The notes: generated by a model from the sequence alone, not told the origin. A stretch of 64,000 bases of DNA from Plastoroseomonas hellenica (GCF_018129085.1 NZ_JAAGBB010000030.1:1-64000), one strand, 5' to 3'. Numbered from the stretch's first letter, positions 25,303-34,158 are shown. Made by a program: numbers and translations.

Positions 25303-25785
25303 ATGCCGATCCTCATCGCCGTCCTCGCGGCCGCCGCGCCCCTGTTCGCCATGGCGAGCGAATCCTGGGGCCTGGTGCCCTGCGCCCTCTGCCTTTGGCA
25401 GCGATGGCCGTATTGGGTCGCGGCGGGCTTGGCGCTGCTGGCGGCGCTGCTGCCCGGGCGGGCGCGGCCCCTGCTGCTCGGCGGCGCGATCCTGGCGGTC
25501 CTGGTCTCGGGCGGGATCGGCGTGCTGCATGCCGGGGTGGAATTCGGCTGGTGGCCCTCCCCGCTGGCGAGCTGCCAGGCCGCGAACACCAGCAGCGGCG
25601 CCGCCGCCAGCGTCGAGGATCTGATGCGCAGCATGGCCGCCGCCGCGGGGCCCGCCAAACCCTGCGACGCGGCCACCTTCCTGATCCCCGGCCTGCCGGT
25701 CTCGATGGCGGCCATGAATGTCCTCTACGCGCTCGGCCTCGCGGCCTTCGCGTTCACCGTCCTTCGCAAGGAAGCCCGTGCATGA
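25303..25785 (+). CDS. dsbB: Disulfide bond formation protein B
   Basis: Inner-membrane protein that reoxidises DsbA and passes electrons to quinone. The 160 aa contain about four transmembrane helices and the two cysteine pairs: Cys27-Ala-Leu-Cys30 (PCALCLWQRWPYW) and Cys91/Cys121 in the second periplasmic loop. It overlaps coq7 by four bases (ATGA), notable since Coq7 makes the ubiquinone that DsbB uses. Confidence 0.93.
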   Translation: MPILIAVLAAAAPLFAMASESWGLVPCALCLWQRWPYWVAAGLALLAALLPGRARPLLLGGAILAVLVSGGIGVLHAGVEFGWWPSPLASCQAANTSSGAAASVEDLMRSMAAAAGPAKPCDAATFLIPGLPVSMAAMNVLYALGLAAFAFTVLRKEARA

Positions 25786-26348
25786 CTGAGAGCAGCATGA
25801 CCAGGACCGGCGATCGCCGCCTGCCCGGCGACCCCACCCCGCGCGAATTCGTCGAACGCACCATCCGGGTCGATCATGCCGGTGAATACGGTGCGAAGCG
25901 CATCTACCAGGGCCAGATCGCGGTGCTGAAGGGCACCAGGCACGAACCTCTGCTGCGCCATATGCAGGAGCAGGAGCAGGTCCATCTCGACACCTTCTCC
26001 CGCCTGATCGCCGAGCGCCGGGTGCGGCCGACCGCGATGCTGCCGATCTGGCACGTCGCCGGCTTCGCGCTGGGGGCGGCGACCGCGTTGCTCGGCTATC
26101 GCGGCGCCATGGCCTGCACAGTCGCCGTCGAGGAGGCGATCGACGAGCATTACCGCGCCCAGAACGAGGCGCTGGGCGATGACGAGGCGCCGCTGAAGGA
26201 GACGATCGAGCGCTTCCGGCAGGAGGAGCTGGAGCACCGTGACATCGGCCTCGAGAACGAGGCGGAGCTGGCGCCGGCCTATCGCCCGCTCTATGCGGCG
26301 ATCAAGCTTGGCTGCAAGCTGGCGATCAGGATCAGCGAGAAAGTTTGA
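25782..26348 (+). CDS. coq7: Demethoxyubiquinone hydroxylase (Coq7 family)
   Basis: Di-iron hydroxylase for a late step of ubiquinone synthesis. The 188 aa show the ligand motifs VDHAGEYGAKRIYQGQ, EQEQVHLDTF, VEEAIDEHY and EELEHRDIGLE, giving the paired E and ExxH sets, and a hydrophobic stretch (WHVAGFALGAATALLGYRGAM) for membrane association. The ATG at 25782 overlaps the dsbB stop. Confidence 0.95.
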   Translation: MTESSMTRTGDRRLPGDPTPREFVERTIRVDHAGEYGAKRIYQGQIAVLKGTRHEPLLRHMQEQEQVHLDTFSRLIAERRVRPTAMLPIWHVAGFALGAATALLGYRGAMACTVAVEEAIDEHYRAQNEALGDDEAPLKETIERFRQEELEHRDIGLENEAELAPAYRPLYAAIKLGCKLAIRISEKV

Positions 26349-26350
26349 CG

Positions 26351-26809
26351 ATGACCTTGCCCGAAGCCGACGCCGCCCTCACCGCGGAGATTCGCGGCTG
26401 GCTTGACCGCTTCGCCGCCCGCGTGCGGGAGGTCGACTATGCCGGCGCCTATCCCTTCTGGCACGACGACATCGCCATCTTCGGCACCTTCCAGGAACTG
26501 GTGAGGAGCCGCCAGGCCTGGACCGACACGCAGTGGGACAATGTCTGGCCGCGCACCGCGGATTTCGCCTTCGACCTGCCGAACACCCTGATCCTGGCCT
26601 CGCCGGACGGCGGCATGGCGGTCGCCGTCACGCCCTGGACCAGCACCGGCTTCCACAAGGACGGCAGCCGCTTCGACCGGCCGGGGCGCGCCACCATCGT
26701 GCTGCAGAAGCAGCCGGACGGGCGCTGGCTTGGTGTGCATTCGCATATGTCGCTCGGCAAGGGCGTGCCGCAGGACAGCTATGGCGACCGGCCGGTGAAG
26801 GCCCGCTAA
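26351..26809 (+). CDS. SnoaL/NTF2-like protein
   Basis: Small alpha+beta barrel protein of 152 aa with a SnoaL-3/DUF4440-like pattern: WLDRFAARVREVDYAGAYPFWHDDIAIFGTF at the N-terminus and RPGRATIVLQKQPDGRWLGVHSHMSL at the C-terminus. Such proteins bind small molecules or act as isomerases; no catalytic set can be assigned. The ATG at 26351 follows the coq7 stop by two bases, so it is probably in the dsbB-coq7 operon; a TTG at 26345 is also possible. Confidence 0.82.
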   Translation: MTLPEADAALTAEIRGWLDRFAARVREVDYAGAYPFWHDDIAIFGTFQELVRSRQAWTDTQWDNVWPRTADFAFDLPNTLILASPDGGMAVAVTPWTSTGFHKDGSRFDRPGRATIVLQKQPDGRWLGVHSHMSLGKGVPQDSYGDRPVKAR

Positions 26810-26810
26810 G

Positions 26811-26864
26811 TGCTTGATCGCGTGATTCACGCTTTCGGTGATTCCACCTCAAGCAATCACGCTC
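26811..26864 (-). repeat. GAGCG three-stem hairpin repeat, copy 2
   Basis: Read on the minus strand it matches 22466-22520 almost throughout. The outer stem GCGTGAT/ATCACGC is unchanged, while the inner stem changes from GGCG/CGCC to GGTG/CACC and the middle from GACTT/AAGTC to TGCTT/AAGCG, keeping pairing. It fills the gap between two convergent genes (stops at 26809 and 26881), beginning after the upstream stop. Confidence 0.85.
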
Positions 26865-26880
26865 CAGATCCCGACAGCGG

Positions 26881-27708
26881 TCAGGCCCCGACCGCGGGCT
26901 TGTCGACGTGGCGGTTCGGCAGGAAGCGTCGCGCCCCGGCGCGATTGGCCAGGGAGCGCAGCGCGAATTCGCCGTCGAACATCGCCTGCCGTACGGATTG
27001 GCCTGGCCAGGCCGCGAAGCGGGTCAGCCGTACCGGGTGACGGATCGCTGGCGGTGCGTAGAAATAGGTCGTGACGTTGATGCGGGGCATCGGCCCGGTG
27101 ATCGGCGTGACCGCATGCCAGGACGCATCGGTCGTCTCCATGACAACCAGCCGGTTGCTGCGATAGGCCACGGGTTGCAGGGCGCCCTTGCGGTGGTCTT
27201 GCCAGAGCATCAGGTGGCCACCGTAATCCTCCCGCCAATGCGGCGACAGGTAAGTCAGCATCACCACCTCCCGCCGCCGCTTCCGCGCGTAGTCGTGGCT
27301 GTTGTCGAGATGCGGGCACATGAAGTCGCCCGGCAGCATGCAGGTGACGCCGCCATTGTAGAGCTGCGGGTCGGTCTCCAGCGCGGACATGCCGGTGATG
27401 CCGGCGACTGCGGCGGCAATCTCCGGCCGGTTCAGGGCGAGGACGACGTCGCGCACCGGCCCCGCCAGCGTATCCAACCGGGCGCAGACGAATTTGCGCT
27501 CCTTGCTGTTGGCCCGCCGCAACATGCCGGGCAGCGTCGGCATGGCCGCCAGGGCCGCGTCCAGGATCTCTCGCGGGAACAGATCGTCGAGCGCGAAGCT
27601 CCGCACATGGCCCGGGCGCAGCGCGCCGAATTCAGCCCGCAGCCTCGGCGTCTCCTCGAGGAGGCGTGCTTCGATGATGCGGGTCAGCGGAGGGGTGGAT
27701 TCGGACAT
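26881..27708 (-). CDS. 2-oxoglutarate/Fe(II)-dependent oxygenase
   Basis: Double-stranded beta-helix oxygenase of 275 aa related to prolyl hydroxylases. The iron site is PHLDNSHD (HxD) with a distal His in ASWHAVTPI, and the 2-oxoglutarate-binding Arg is likely in PRINVTTYFY. TYLSPHWREDYGGHLMLW and SNRLVVME are typical of the fold. The substrate is unknown; relatives hydroxylate proteins or free amino acids. A comparatively AT-rich upstream region (27709-27838) probably contains its promoter. Confidence 0.87.
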   Translation of the reverse strand: MSESTPPLTRIIEARLLEETPRLRAEFGALRPGHVRSFALDDLFPREILDAALAAMPTLPGMLRRANSKERKFVCARLDTLAGPVRDVVLALNRPEIAAAVAGITGMSALETDPQLYNGGVTCMLPGDFMCPHLDNSHDYARKRRREVVMLTYLSPHWREDYGGHLMLWQDHRKGALQPVAYRSNRLVVMETTDASWHAVTPITGPMPRINVTTYFYAPPAIRHPVRLTRFAAWPGQSVRQAMFDGEFALRSLANRAGARRFLPNRHVDKPAVGA

Positions 27709-27819
27709 AGGTCATGGCCTGTGCGACGGCGCTGGAGACACATTAGCAAATGCGAACCAAATGCAATCAAAAGAATGACATTTGAGACAGGTCACGGGTG
27801 ATTGTTGAACTGAGTAACG

Positions 27820-27834
27820 GAATGGTAACCATTC
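27820..27834. promoter_or_regulatory. Palindrome between divergent genes (candidate operator)
   Basis: GAATGGT-A-ACCATTC is a perfect 7-base inverted repeat with a one-base centre, in the AT-richer space between the oxygenase gene and the exported-protein gene. The divergent arrangement makes a shared regulator site plausible, but no regulator gene is nearby. Confidence 0.3.
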
Positions 27835-27943
27835 GTCTATGGCGATGCGCGTCAGCGGTGCGCCACGCCGGCCGGGGCAACTAACGGCGAGGAGCCGCTC
27901 GGATCACTTCCCGGCCCGGTGGCGGAACGATAGCCTGCATGGC

Positions 27944-28609
27944 ATGGGGGCAAGGCCAAGAAGCCTCGTCGCGTGCCTGCGCCGGCTGTTGCCGGCCGCC
28001 CTTCTCGGTGCCGCGATCGCCGGCGCGGCGGTGGCGGAGGGGGAAGGGCTGCGGTCCCAGGGTGGCGAAAGCCTGGTCCTGCTGGCGCGCGTGCCGGTCC
28101 GGCTGATGCTGGCAACCCGGATCCGTCCCCCGATGCAGGATGCCGCCCCCCGCACGCTGGAAGGCGCCTTGGTCGGCTATCGGCAGCCGGACGGGGCCGT
28201 GACGATCTACCTGTTCCGGGAAAGCCCGGAGGCCCTGCCAAGCGGCCCGGACTCGCCGGCGGCGCAGGCGCATCTGCAGGATGCGACAGCGACGATGCTG
28301 GCTGTCCTCAACAGGCGCGAAGGCGGGGCGGCCGCTGCCGAGGTCACGCGCCTGCCGGATTACCGCCACGCGCCACGGGGCGGCCCGGCCTTCCGCTGCG
28401 TCAGGACGCGGCGCGTCATCGCCGCCCCGCCGCAATCGGCGCCCGGAGAGTGGGAGCGGAGCGACCATCTCTGCGTGACGGGCCTCCGGGGTCGCTTTCT
28501 GAAGCTGCGGGCGACCTTCCAGCACCCGACCCAGCAGCGGGAGGTGCTGCGACGCTATTTCACCAGCATGGCCGGGCAGGTGGCGGCGATCCTCGACGGC
28601 CCTGAATGA
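27944..28609 (+). CDS. Exported protein of unknown function
   Basis: Protein of 221 aa if the ATG at 27944 is used, giving a signal peptide (PRSLVACLRRLLPAALLGAAIAGAAVA). The frame is open up to 27839, but a start there would put the signal sequence in the interior. The mature part has VTIYLFRES, MLAVLNRREGGA and a C-terminal RRYFTSMAGQVAAIL, with two cysteines (FRCVRTR, HLCVTG) that could form a disulfide. The family is not recognised. It converges on the HNH gene with a nine-base gap. Confidence 0.65.
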   Translation: MGARPRSLVACLRRLLPAALLGAAIAGAAVAEGEGLRSQGGESLVLLARVPVRLMLATRIRPPMQDAAPRTLEGALVGYRQPDGAVTIYLFRESPEALPSGPDSPAAQAHLQDATATMLAVLNRREGGAAAAEVTRLPDYRHAPRGGPAFRCVRTRRVIAAPPQSAPGEWERSDHLCVTGLRGRFLKLRATFQHPTQQREVLRRYFTSMAGQVAAILDGPE

Positions 28610-28618
28610 CCGGGCTGG

Positions 28619-29194
28619 TCAGTTCTCCAGCTCGCTGTCCCAGTAGAGGTAGTCGCGCCAGCTTTCGTGCAGGTGGTTGGGCGGGAAGGCGCGGCCATTC
28701 TCCTGCAATTCCCAGCTCGTCGGCTGGCGCGGGGTCTGCACCGGGAACATGTGGCACTCCCGCGGCAGCTTGCTGCCCTTGCGCAGGTTGCAGGGGCCGC
28801 AGGCGGTGACGACGTTTTCCCAGGTGGTGCGGCCGCCGCGGCTGCGGGGGACCACGTGATCGAAGGTCAGGTCATGGGCCGGCATCGCGTCGGTGCAGTA
28901 CTGGCATTCGAAGCTGTCGCGCAGGAAGACGTTGAAGCGCGTGAAGGCCGGGCGCCGCGCGGCCGGGATATACTCCTTCAGCGCGATCACGCTCGGCAGC
29001 CGCATCGTCAGCGTGGGCGAGTGCACAGCGATCTCGTATTCGTTGAGCACCGAAACCCGGTCCAGGAACACGGCCTTCACGGCGTCCTGCCACGCCCAGA
29101 CGGAGAGCGGGAAGTAGGAGAGCGGCCGGAAATCCGCGTTCAGCACAAGCGCGGGGAAGGATTGAGCCCCTACGCTCTGTCCACCATCAGGCAA
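28619..29194 (-). CDS. HNH endonuclease family protein
   Basis: Protein of 191 aa with a zinc-supported HNH fold: CQYCTDAMPAHDLTFDHVVPRSRGG supplies the first CxxC and catalytic DH; TTWENVVTACGPCNLRKG supplies the Asn, second CxxC and following basic residues. This is the widespread stand-alone bacterial HNH family (N-terminal PALVLNADFRPLSYFPLSVWAWQDAV); its role is unknown and DNA nicking is inferred only from the motif. No phage or restriction partners are nearby. Confidence 0.9.
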   Translation of the reverse strand: MPDGGQSVGAQSFPALVLNADFRPLSYFPLSVWAWQDAVKAVFLDRVSVLNEYEIAVHSPTLTMRLPSVIALKEYIPAARRPAFTRFNVFLRDSFECQYCTDAMPAHDLTFDHVVPRSRGGRTTWENVVTACGPCNLRKGSKLPRECHMFPVQTPRQPTSWELQENGRAFPPNHLHESWRDYLYWDSELEN

Positions 29195-29394
29195 GCGCCG
29201 CTCCTTTCCGCCGCCCGGGAGGCGGCCGTTCGGCGACGGAGCCCTTTTCCGGCGGCGGCGCCTTGCGCCGGGCCGGGTGCCCTCAATCCCTGGGGCCTTT
29301 CGCGACCGACAGGCCCCAGATCATGTGGCGCCGTCGCGTTGTGCAGCATTCATGCCAGCCCGCCACGGCGCGTGCAACCCGCAGGCCGTGACTG

Positions 29395-30084
29395 TCACTG
29401 AGCTTTCGCAAGCCGTTCCGCCCGCAACCTCGCCGCTTCCGCGAAGCTGTGCTGCAGGAAGGAGGCGCCGAGATCGATCCCCTGCTGGTCGATCGTGTGC
29501 TCGAGCCCCGGCGTCACATGGGCGTGCACCGTCACCGCGCTGTCGCGCAGTGTCTCAGCCGCGTCGCGCGTCGCCTTGGCCGGTACCACGGAATCCGTCT
29601 CGCCATGGATCAGCAGCACCGGCGGGCGGACCGTGATGTCGAAGGGCAGCACCTCCGGCACCAGCAGGGCGCCGGAATAGCCGATCAGCGCCGCCGGCCG
29701 CTTCGGCCGCCGCAGACCGGCAAAGAGGGTCAGCATCGCTCCCTGCGAGAAGCCGGTGATCGCCAGGTCGTCATCCTCGAGCCCCAGCCGCTTGAGCTCC
29801 GCGTCGAGGCTGTCGAACAAGGTGCGGGAGACGCTGCGCAGCGCCTCGTTCACCACGTCCGGCCGCCGCTCCTCGAGATCGAACCACTGCTTGCCGGAAG
29901 GCAGGGGCGGGTAGGCGAAGGGCGCGTCATAGGCGACGAACTCGGCGTCCGGCAGGCTGCGGCTCCAGAGATGGCCGATGCCGATCAAGTCGTTCCCGCT
30001 GGCGCCCAGGCCATGCAGGATGACGACGAGCTTCGCGGGCTTCCCGCCGGAAGCGGGCGCGATGCGGGGTCCCGTGAGCAGCAT
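29395..30084 (-). CDS. Alpha/beta hydrolase, carboxylesterase/phospholipase family
   Basis: Serine esterase of 229 aa like the small carboxylesterase/lysophospholipase family. The oxyanion region is LVVILHGLGASGNDL; the nucleophile elbow is GFSQGAM; the acid is Asp in HGETDSVVP and the base His in PGLEHTIDQQG. The ATG at 30084 is chosen since upstream in-frame sequence is arginine-rich and non-conserved. It is divergent from gluQRS. Confidence 0.88.
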   Translation of the reverse strand: MLLTGPRIAPASGGKPAKLVVILHGLGASGNDLIGIGHLWSRSLPDAEFVAYDAPFAYPPLPSGKQWFDLEERRPDVVNEALRSVSRTLFDSLDAELKRLGLEDDDLAITGFSQGAMLTLFAGLRRPKRPAALIGYSGALLVPEVLPFDITVRPPVLLIHGETDSVVPAKATRDAAETLRDSAVTVHAHVTPGLEHTIDQQGIDLGASFLQHSFAEAARLRAERLAKAQ

Positions 30085-30136
30085 GCGCGGATGCCTCCTT
30101 GTCCTCGGCCAGCGGCGGCGGTAGCGCGGAAGCGCC

Positions 30137-30964
30137 ATGGCCGCAACCGGGATCGTTACGCGCTTCGCCCCCAGCCCGACAGGGTATCTTCACCTGGGCC
30201 ACGCATATTCGGCGCTCGCCGGCTGGCGCGCGGCCCGTGCTGCCGGCGGGCGCTTCCTGCTGCGCATCGAGGATATCGACCGCACCCGCTGCCGTCCGGA
30301 ATTCACCGAGGCGATCCTCGAGGACCTGGCCTGGCTGGGGCTCGACTGGGACGGGCCGGTGCGGATCCAGTCGCGGCACTTCGCGGAATACCGCGCCACG
30401 CTGGGGGCGCTGGAAGCGCGCGGCCTGCTCTACCCCTGCTTCTGCACCCGCGCCGAGATCGCCGCCGCCGGCGCCCCGCAGGGGCCGGAAGGCCCGGTCT
30501 ATCCTGGCACCTGCCGCCATCTGGGCGACGCCGCCCGCGCGGCGCGCATCGCCGCCGGCGCCCCCTATGCGCTCCGCCTCGACATGGCGGCGGCGCTCGC
30601 TGCCGCACCGGGGCCGCTCAGCTTCGCGGAGCAAGGCAGGGGCCGCCTCGCCTGCGACCCGGCCCGCTTCGGCGACGTGGTGCTGGCCCGCAAGGACACG
30701 CCGGCGAGCTATCATCTCTGCGTCACCCACGACGATGCGTTCCAGGGCGTCACCCTGGTGATCCGGGGCGAGGACCTGCTGGCTGCGACCGACATCCACC
30801 GCCTGGTGCAGGCGCTGATGGGCTGGCCGGAACCCGCCTATGCCCATCACCGCCTGCTGACCGATCCCACCGGCCGGCGCCTCGCCAAGCGCGACGGCGC
30901 CCAGCCCTTGCGCGCCCTTCGCGCCGCCGGGCTCTCTCCGGCGGAGGTCCTGGCGATGGTGTAA
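30137..30964 (+). CDS. gluQRS: Glutamyl-Q tRNA(Asp) synthetase
   Basis: Short GluRS paralogue that attaches glutamate to queuosine at the wobble position of tRNA-Asp. The 275 aa comprise only the catalytic domain: FAPSPTGYLHLGHAYSAL (HIGH motif), the ARFLLRIEDIDR-like FLLRIEDIDRTR, Zn-binding CFCTRAEI and YPGTC, and RRLAKRDGAQPL as the KMSKS equivalent. The absent anticodon-binding domain separates it from true GluRS. Confidence 0.95.
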   Translation: MAATGIVTRFAPSPTGYLHLGHAYSALAGWRAARAAGGRFLLRIEDIDRTRCRPEFTEAILEDLAWLGLDWDGPVRIQSRHFAEYRATLGALEARGLLYPCFCTRAEIAAAGAPQGPEGPVYPGTCRHLGDAARAARIAAGAPYALRLDMAAALAAAPGPLSFAEQGRGRLACDPARFGDVVLARKDTPASYHLCVTHDDAFQGVTLVIRGEDLLAATDIHRLVQALMGWPEPAYAHHRLLTDPTGRRLAKRDGAQPLRALRAAGLSPAEVLAMV

Positions 30965-31006
30965 GGCGCCTCCCGGAAAGGGCCTTTCGTCCCTCTCAGG
31001 GTCAAC

Positions 31007-31864
31007 TCACTCCGGTCCCTGGTCCAGCCCGGCGCGGAGGGTGCTGTCGGGGTCCTCGATCAGGCCCTCGCGCAGGAAGAGGTCGATCAGCACCAGGTTG
31101 ACGTTGAACTTCACCTCGTCGGTGTCGCGCACCGCCGCGATGACCCGGGCGACGGGCCAGAGCTCGAAGCGCTCCACCTCGTCGTCATGCGGGTGCGGCG
31201 TGAAGCCTTCCGGGAGCTCGAGGTCGTAGCAGTGCAGCACATCCCGACGCAGGCCCTCGGCGTTGCGCATGGTGTAGGAGACGCGGCCGACCGGCCGGGC
31301 CCGTGCTGCGAGGTCGGGGGGCAGCCCGGCCTCCTCCGCGGCTTCCTTGATCAGCGTCTCCTCGGCGGAGAGCCCGGCGGGGATGCCGCCGGCCACGATA
31401 TTGTCGAGCTGGCCGGGGGCCACCGCCTTGTCGCGGGAGCGGATGCCGATCCAGAGATGCAGCCCGTCGCCGCGGCGCACCAGGCCGTTCACATGCACGC
31501 CCTGGGACATGGCGCCGAAGGCCGGCAGGGCGCCGCGGTCGAGCTGGCCGAGCACCGGGCCGGCGCTTTCGGCGCGCAGGTCGAAGAGCTCGCCGCGGAT
31601 CTTCAGCAGCCCGCGGGCCTCCAGCGCCGGCAGCGCTTCGGCGAGCGCCTGGCTGCGGGTGCCGGGGCTGCGCAGGCGGGCGGCGGTCGCGACCCCGTTA
31701 CGGTCGAAATGGAAGTCGCGGGGGAAGAAAGTGAGCGCCTGGGCGAGATCCGGGGCGATCCAGCCGATCTGCGCCGGGCCGAGGCGGAAGGGGATGTACC
31801 CGGCCGGGGAGGGCAGGTTGTTGCAGGCGGCGATGTGGCGGGCGAAGCCGGCGGCGCTGGACAT
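31007..31864 (-). CDS. Nudix hydrolase with N-terminal DUF4743 domain
   Basis: Protein of 285 aa similar to the DUF4743-Nudix family (thiamine pyrophosphokinase-related Nudix proteins). The N-terminal part (residues 1-110) precedes the Nudix domain, whose box reads GGIPAGLSAEETLIKEAAEEAGLP; the usual REUxEE arginine is lysine. YTMRNAEGLRRDVLHCYDLELP and FTPHPHDDEVERFELWP are typical of this subfamily. The ATG at 31864 is favoured as upstream sequence overlaps the intergenic promoter region. The substrate is unknown. Confidence 0.88.
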   Translation of the reverse strand: MSSAAGFARHIAACNNLPSPAGYIPFRLGPAQIGWIAPDLAQALTFFPRDFHFDRNGVATAARLRSPGTRSQALAEALPALEARGLLKIRGELFDLRAESAGPVLGQLDRGALPAFGAMSQGVHVNGLVRRGDGLHLWIGIRSRDKAVAPGQLDNIVAGGIPAGLSAEETLIKEAAEEAGLPPDLAARARPVGRVSYTMRNAEGLRRDVLHCYDLELPEGFTPHPHDDEVERFELWPVARVIAAVRDTDEVKFNVNLVLIDLFLREGLIEDPDSTLRAGLDQGPE

Positions 31865-31947
31865 GCGCCCTGGGTAACGCAGCCGCCCGCCATAAGTAAC
31901 CCGCTCGCTTCTGGACCGGGCGGGGATTCCGGGCCACATGCGCCGTC

Positions 31948-33822
31948 ATGCTCAATCCTTCCCCTCCCGAAGCGAACCACGGCCGCACCCTGCTGACCCT
32001 GATGCCCTATCTCTGGCCGAAGGGGGAGACGGAGCTCAGGACCCGCGTCGTCATTGCGCTGCTGGCGCTGGTCGCCGGCAAGGCCGCGAATGTCGTGGTG
32101 CCGATCGCCTATGCCCGGGCGGTTGACGGGCTCAGGCCGCTGGAGGGCGTGGCCGCGGTGGCCGCGATCCCGCTGGCGCTGATCCTGGGCTATGGCCTGC
32201 TGCGCCTGCTCTCGGCGGGGTTCGGGGAGCTGCGCGACGCGGTCTTCGCCAAGGTGCAGGCGCGGGCGGCCCGGCGCATCGCGCTGTCGGTGTTCCAGCA
32301 CCTGCATGCGCTGTCGCTCCGCTTCCACCTCGACCGGCAGACCGGCGGCCTGTCCCGGGTGATCGAGCGCGGCACGCGCGGCATCAACTTCGTGCTCGAC
32401 TTCATGCTGTTCAGCATCGTGCCGACGCTGATCGAGATCCTGCTGGTCACCGCCATCCTCTGGAGCCTGTTCGATTTCGCCTTCGCCGCCGTCACCTTCG
32501 GCACCATCGCCATCTACATCGCCTTCACCCTGATCTTCACCGACTGGCGCACCCGCTTCCGGCGCGAGATGAATGAGACCGACCAGGAGGCGAACACCAA
32601 GGCGATCGACAGCCTGCTGAACTACGAGACGGTGAAGTACTTCAACAACGAAGCGCACGAATCGCGGCGCTACGACGCTTCCCTGCAGCGCTATGAGCGC
32701 GCCTATGTCCGCTCGGAGGTGTCGCTGAACGCGCTGAACGCGGGGCAGGCGGCGATCATCGCGATCGGCCTGACCGCGGTGATGCTGATGGCGGCGCGCG
32801 GTGTGGCGAACGGCACCATGACGATCGGCGATTTCGTCCTGGTGAACACCTATCTGATCCAGCTCTATCTGCCGCTGAACTTCCTCGGCTTCGTTTATCG
32901 CGAGATGAAGCAGGGGCTGATCGACATGGAGCAGATGTTCACCCTGCTGCGGCAGCCGCGGGAGGTCGCGGATGCGCCGAATGCGCCGGCCCTGAAGCCC
33001 GGTCCCGGCGCGCTGGTGTTCGAGGACGTGCGCTTCGGCTACCGGCCGGACCGTGTGATCCTGAAGGGCGTCTCCTTCTCGGTGCCGCCCGGGCGGATGC
33101 TGGCGATCGTCGGGCCGACCGGCGCCGGCAAGTCCACCATCTCCCGCCTGCTGTTCCGCTTCTACGACGTGACCGGCGGGCGCGTGCTGATCGATGGCGA
33201 GGATGTGCGCGGCGTGACCCAGGACAGCCTGCGCGCCGCGATCGGCGTGGTGCCCCAGGACACCGTGCTGTTCAACGACACCATCCGCTACAACATCGCC
33301 TATGGCCGCCCCGGTGCGACCCAGGAGGAGGTCGAGCAGGCGGCGAAGCTCGCGCAGGTGCACGACTTCGTGCTGCGCCTGCCGGACGGCTACGACACCC
33401 GGGTGGGCGAGCGTGGGCTGAAGCTCTCGGGCGGGGAGAAGCAGCGCGTCGCGATCGCGCGCACCATCCTGAAGGATCCCCGTATCCTGATCCTGGACGA
33501 GGCGACCAGCGCGCTCGACACCGGCACCGAGCAGGAGATCCAGGCGGCGCTGCGCGACGTCGCGCGCGACCGCACCACGCTCGTCATCGCGCATCGCCTT
33601 TCGACCGTGGTCGAGGCGGACGAGATCATCGTCCTCCAGGACGGGCTGATCGCGGAGCGCGGAACCCATGGCGCGCTGATCGCGGCCGGTGGCCTCTATG
33701 CCGAGATGTGGCGCCGCCAGTCGGAGGCGGTGGCGATGGCCGAAGCCGCGGCGGCCGCCCAGGCGGCGGCAGGCTTCGGCAGCCCCCGGCTGCGGGAGAC
33801 CGAGGAGGTGCCGGGGGCCTGA
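31948..33822 (+). CDS. Atm1/ABCB7-type ABC exporter
   Basis: Half-transporter of 624 aa with fused membrane and ATPase domains, related to Atm1, which exports glutathione-linked sulfur/iron or metal-glutathione complexes. About six transmembrane helices fall in residues 30-330, with NYETVKYFNNEAHE, a signature of the Atm1 group. The ATPase has GPTGAGKST, VPQDTVLFND, KLSGGEKQRVAIARTIL, ILILDEATSALD and IAHRLSTV. It starts with ATG at 31948, divergent from the Nudix gene. Exporter type is firm; physiological cargo is inferred. Confidence 0.92.
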   Translation: MLNPSPPEANHGRTLLTLMPYLWPKGETELRTRVVIALLALVAGKAANVVVPIAYARAVDGLRPLEGVAAVAAIPLALILGYGLLRLLSAGFGELRDAVFAKVQARAARRIALSVFQHLHALSLRFHLDRQTGGLSRVIERGTRGINFVLDFMLFSIVPTLIEILLVTAILWSLFDFAFAAVTFGTIAIYIAFTLIFTDWRTRFRREMNETDQEANTKAIDSLLNYETVKYFNNEAHESRRYDASLQRYERAYVRSEVSLNALNAGQAAIIAIGLTAVMLMAARGVANGTMTIGDFVLVNTYLIQLYLPLNFLGFVYREMKQGLIDMEQMFTLLRQPREVADAPNAPALKPGPGALVFEDVRFGYRPDRVILKGVSFSVPPGRMLAIVGPTGAGKSTISRLLFRFYDVTGGRVLIDGEDVRGVTQDSLRAAIGVVPQDTVLFNDTIRYNIAYGRPGATQEEVEQAAKLAQVHDFVLRLPDGYDTRVGERGLKLSGGEKQRVAIARTILKDPRILILDEATSALDTGTEQEIQAALRDVARDRTTLVIAHRLSTVVEADEIIVLQDGLIAERGTHGALIAAGGLYAEMWRRQSEAVAMAEAAAAAQAAAGFGSPRLRETEEVPGA

Positions 33823-33894
33823 AGCGGGGGGCAGGCCCTTCCCTCGGCCACCGATCCTGCTTATCTGCCTCAGTTGTAAGGAGTTCAGTGTCCC

Positions 33895-34158
33895 ATGCAA
33901 ATGGACCCCCGGGGCGTTGCCCCGGAAGACCTCAGCCATGCCGGTTCCGTCGTGGACAAGGCGATCGAGTACATGATGGGGCAGAACATCGCGCCGCTCT
34001 CGGTCGCCTCCGCGCTGCTCGGCGGCGCGCTCGGTCTCCTGGCCCGTTCCATGGACGACCGCGCGATCGCCCAGGTACTGCGCAGCGCCCTGCACTCGGT
34101 CGAAACCGGGGAGCTCAGGGAAATGCGCGACGGCCCGCCCCCCTCCGGAATGGCTTGA
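33895..34158 (+). CDS. Small conserved-looking protein of unknown function
   Basis: Protein of 87 aa with AAGGAG about 12 bases before the ATG. The interior (APLSVASALLGGALGLLARSMDDRAIAQVLRSALHSVE) looks like two amphipathic helices; no signal peptide is apparent. No family is recognised. It sits 72 bases after the exporter and 83 bases before rpmB; TTGACC at 34155, overlapping its stop, could be the -35 of an rpmB promoter. Confidence 0.68.
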   Translation: MQMDPRGVAPEDLSHAGSVVDKAIEYMMGQNIAPLSVASALLGGALGLLARSMDDRAIAQVLRSALHSVETGELREMRDGPPPSGMA

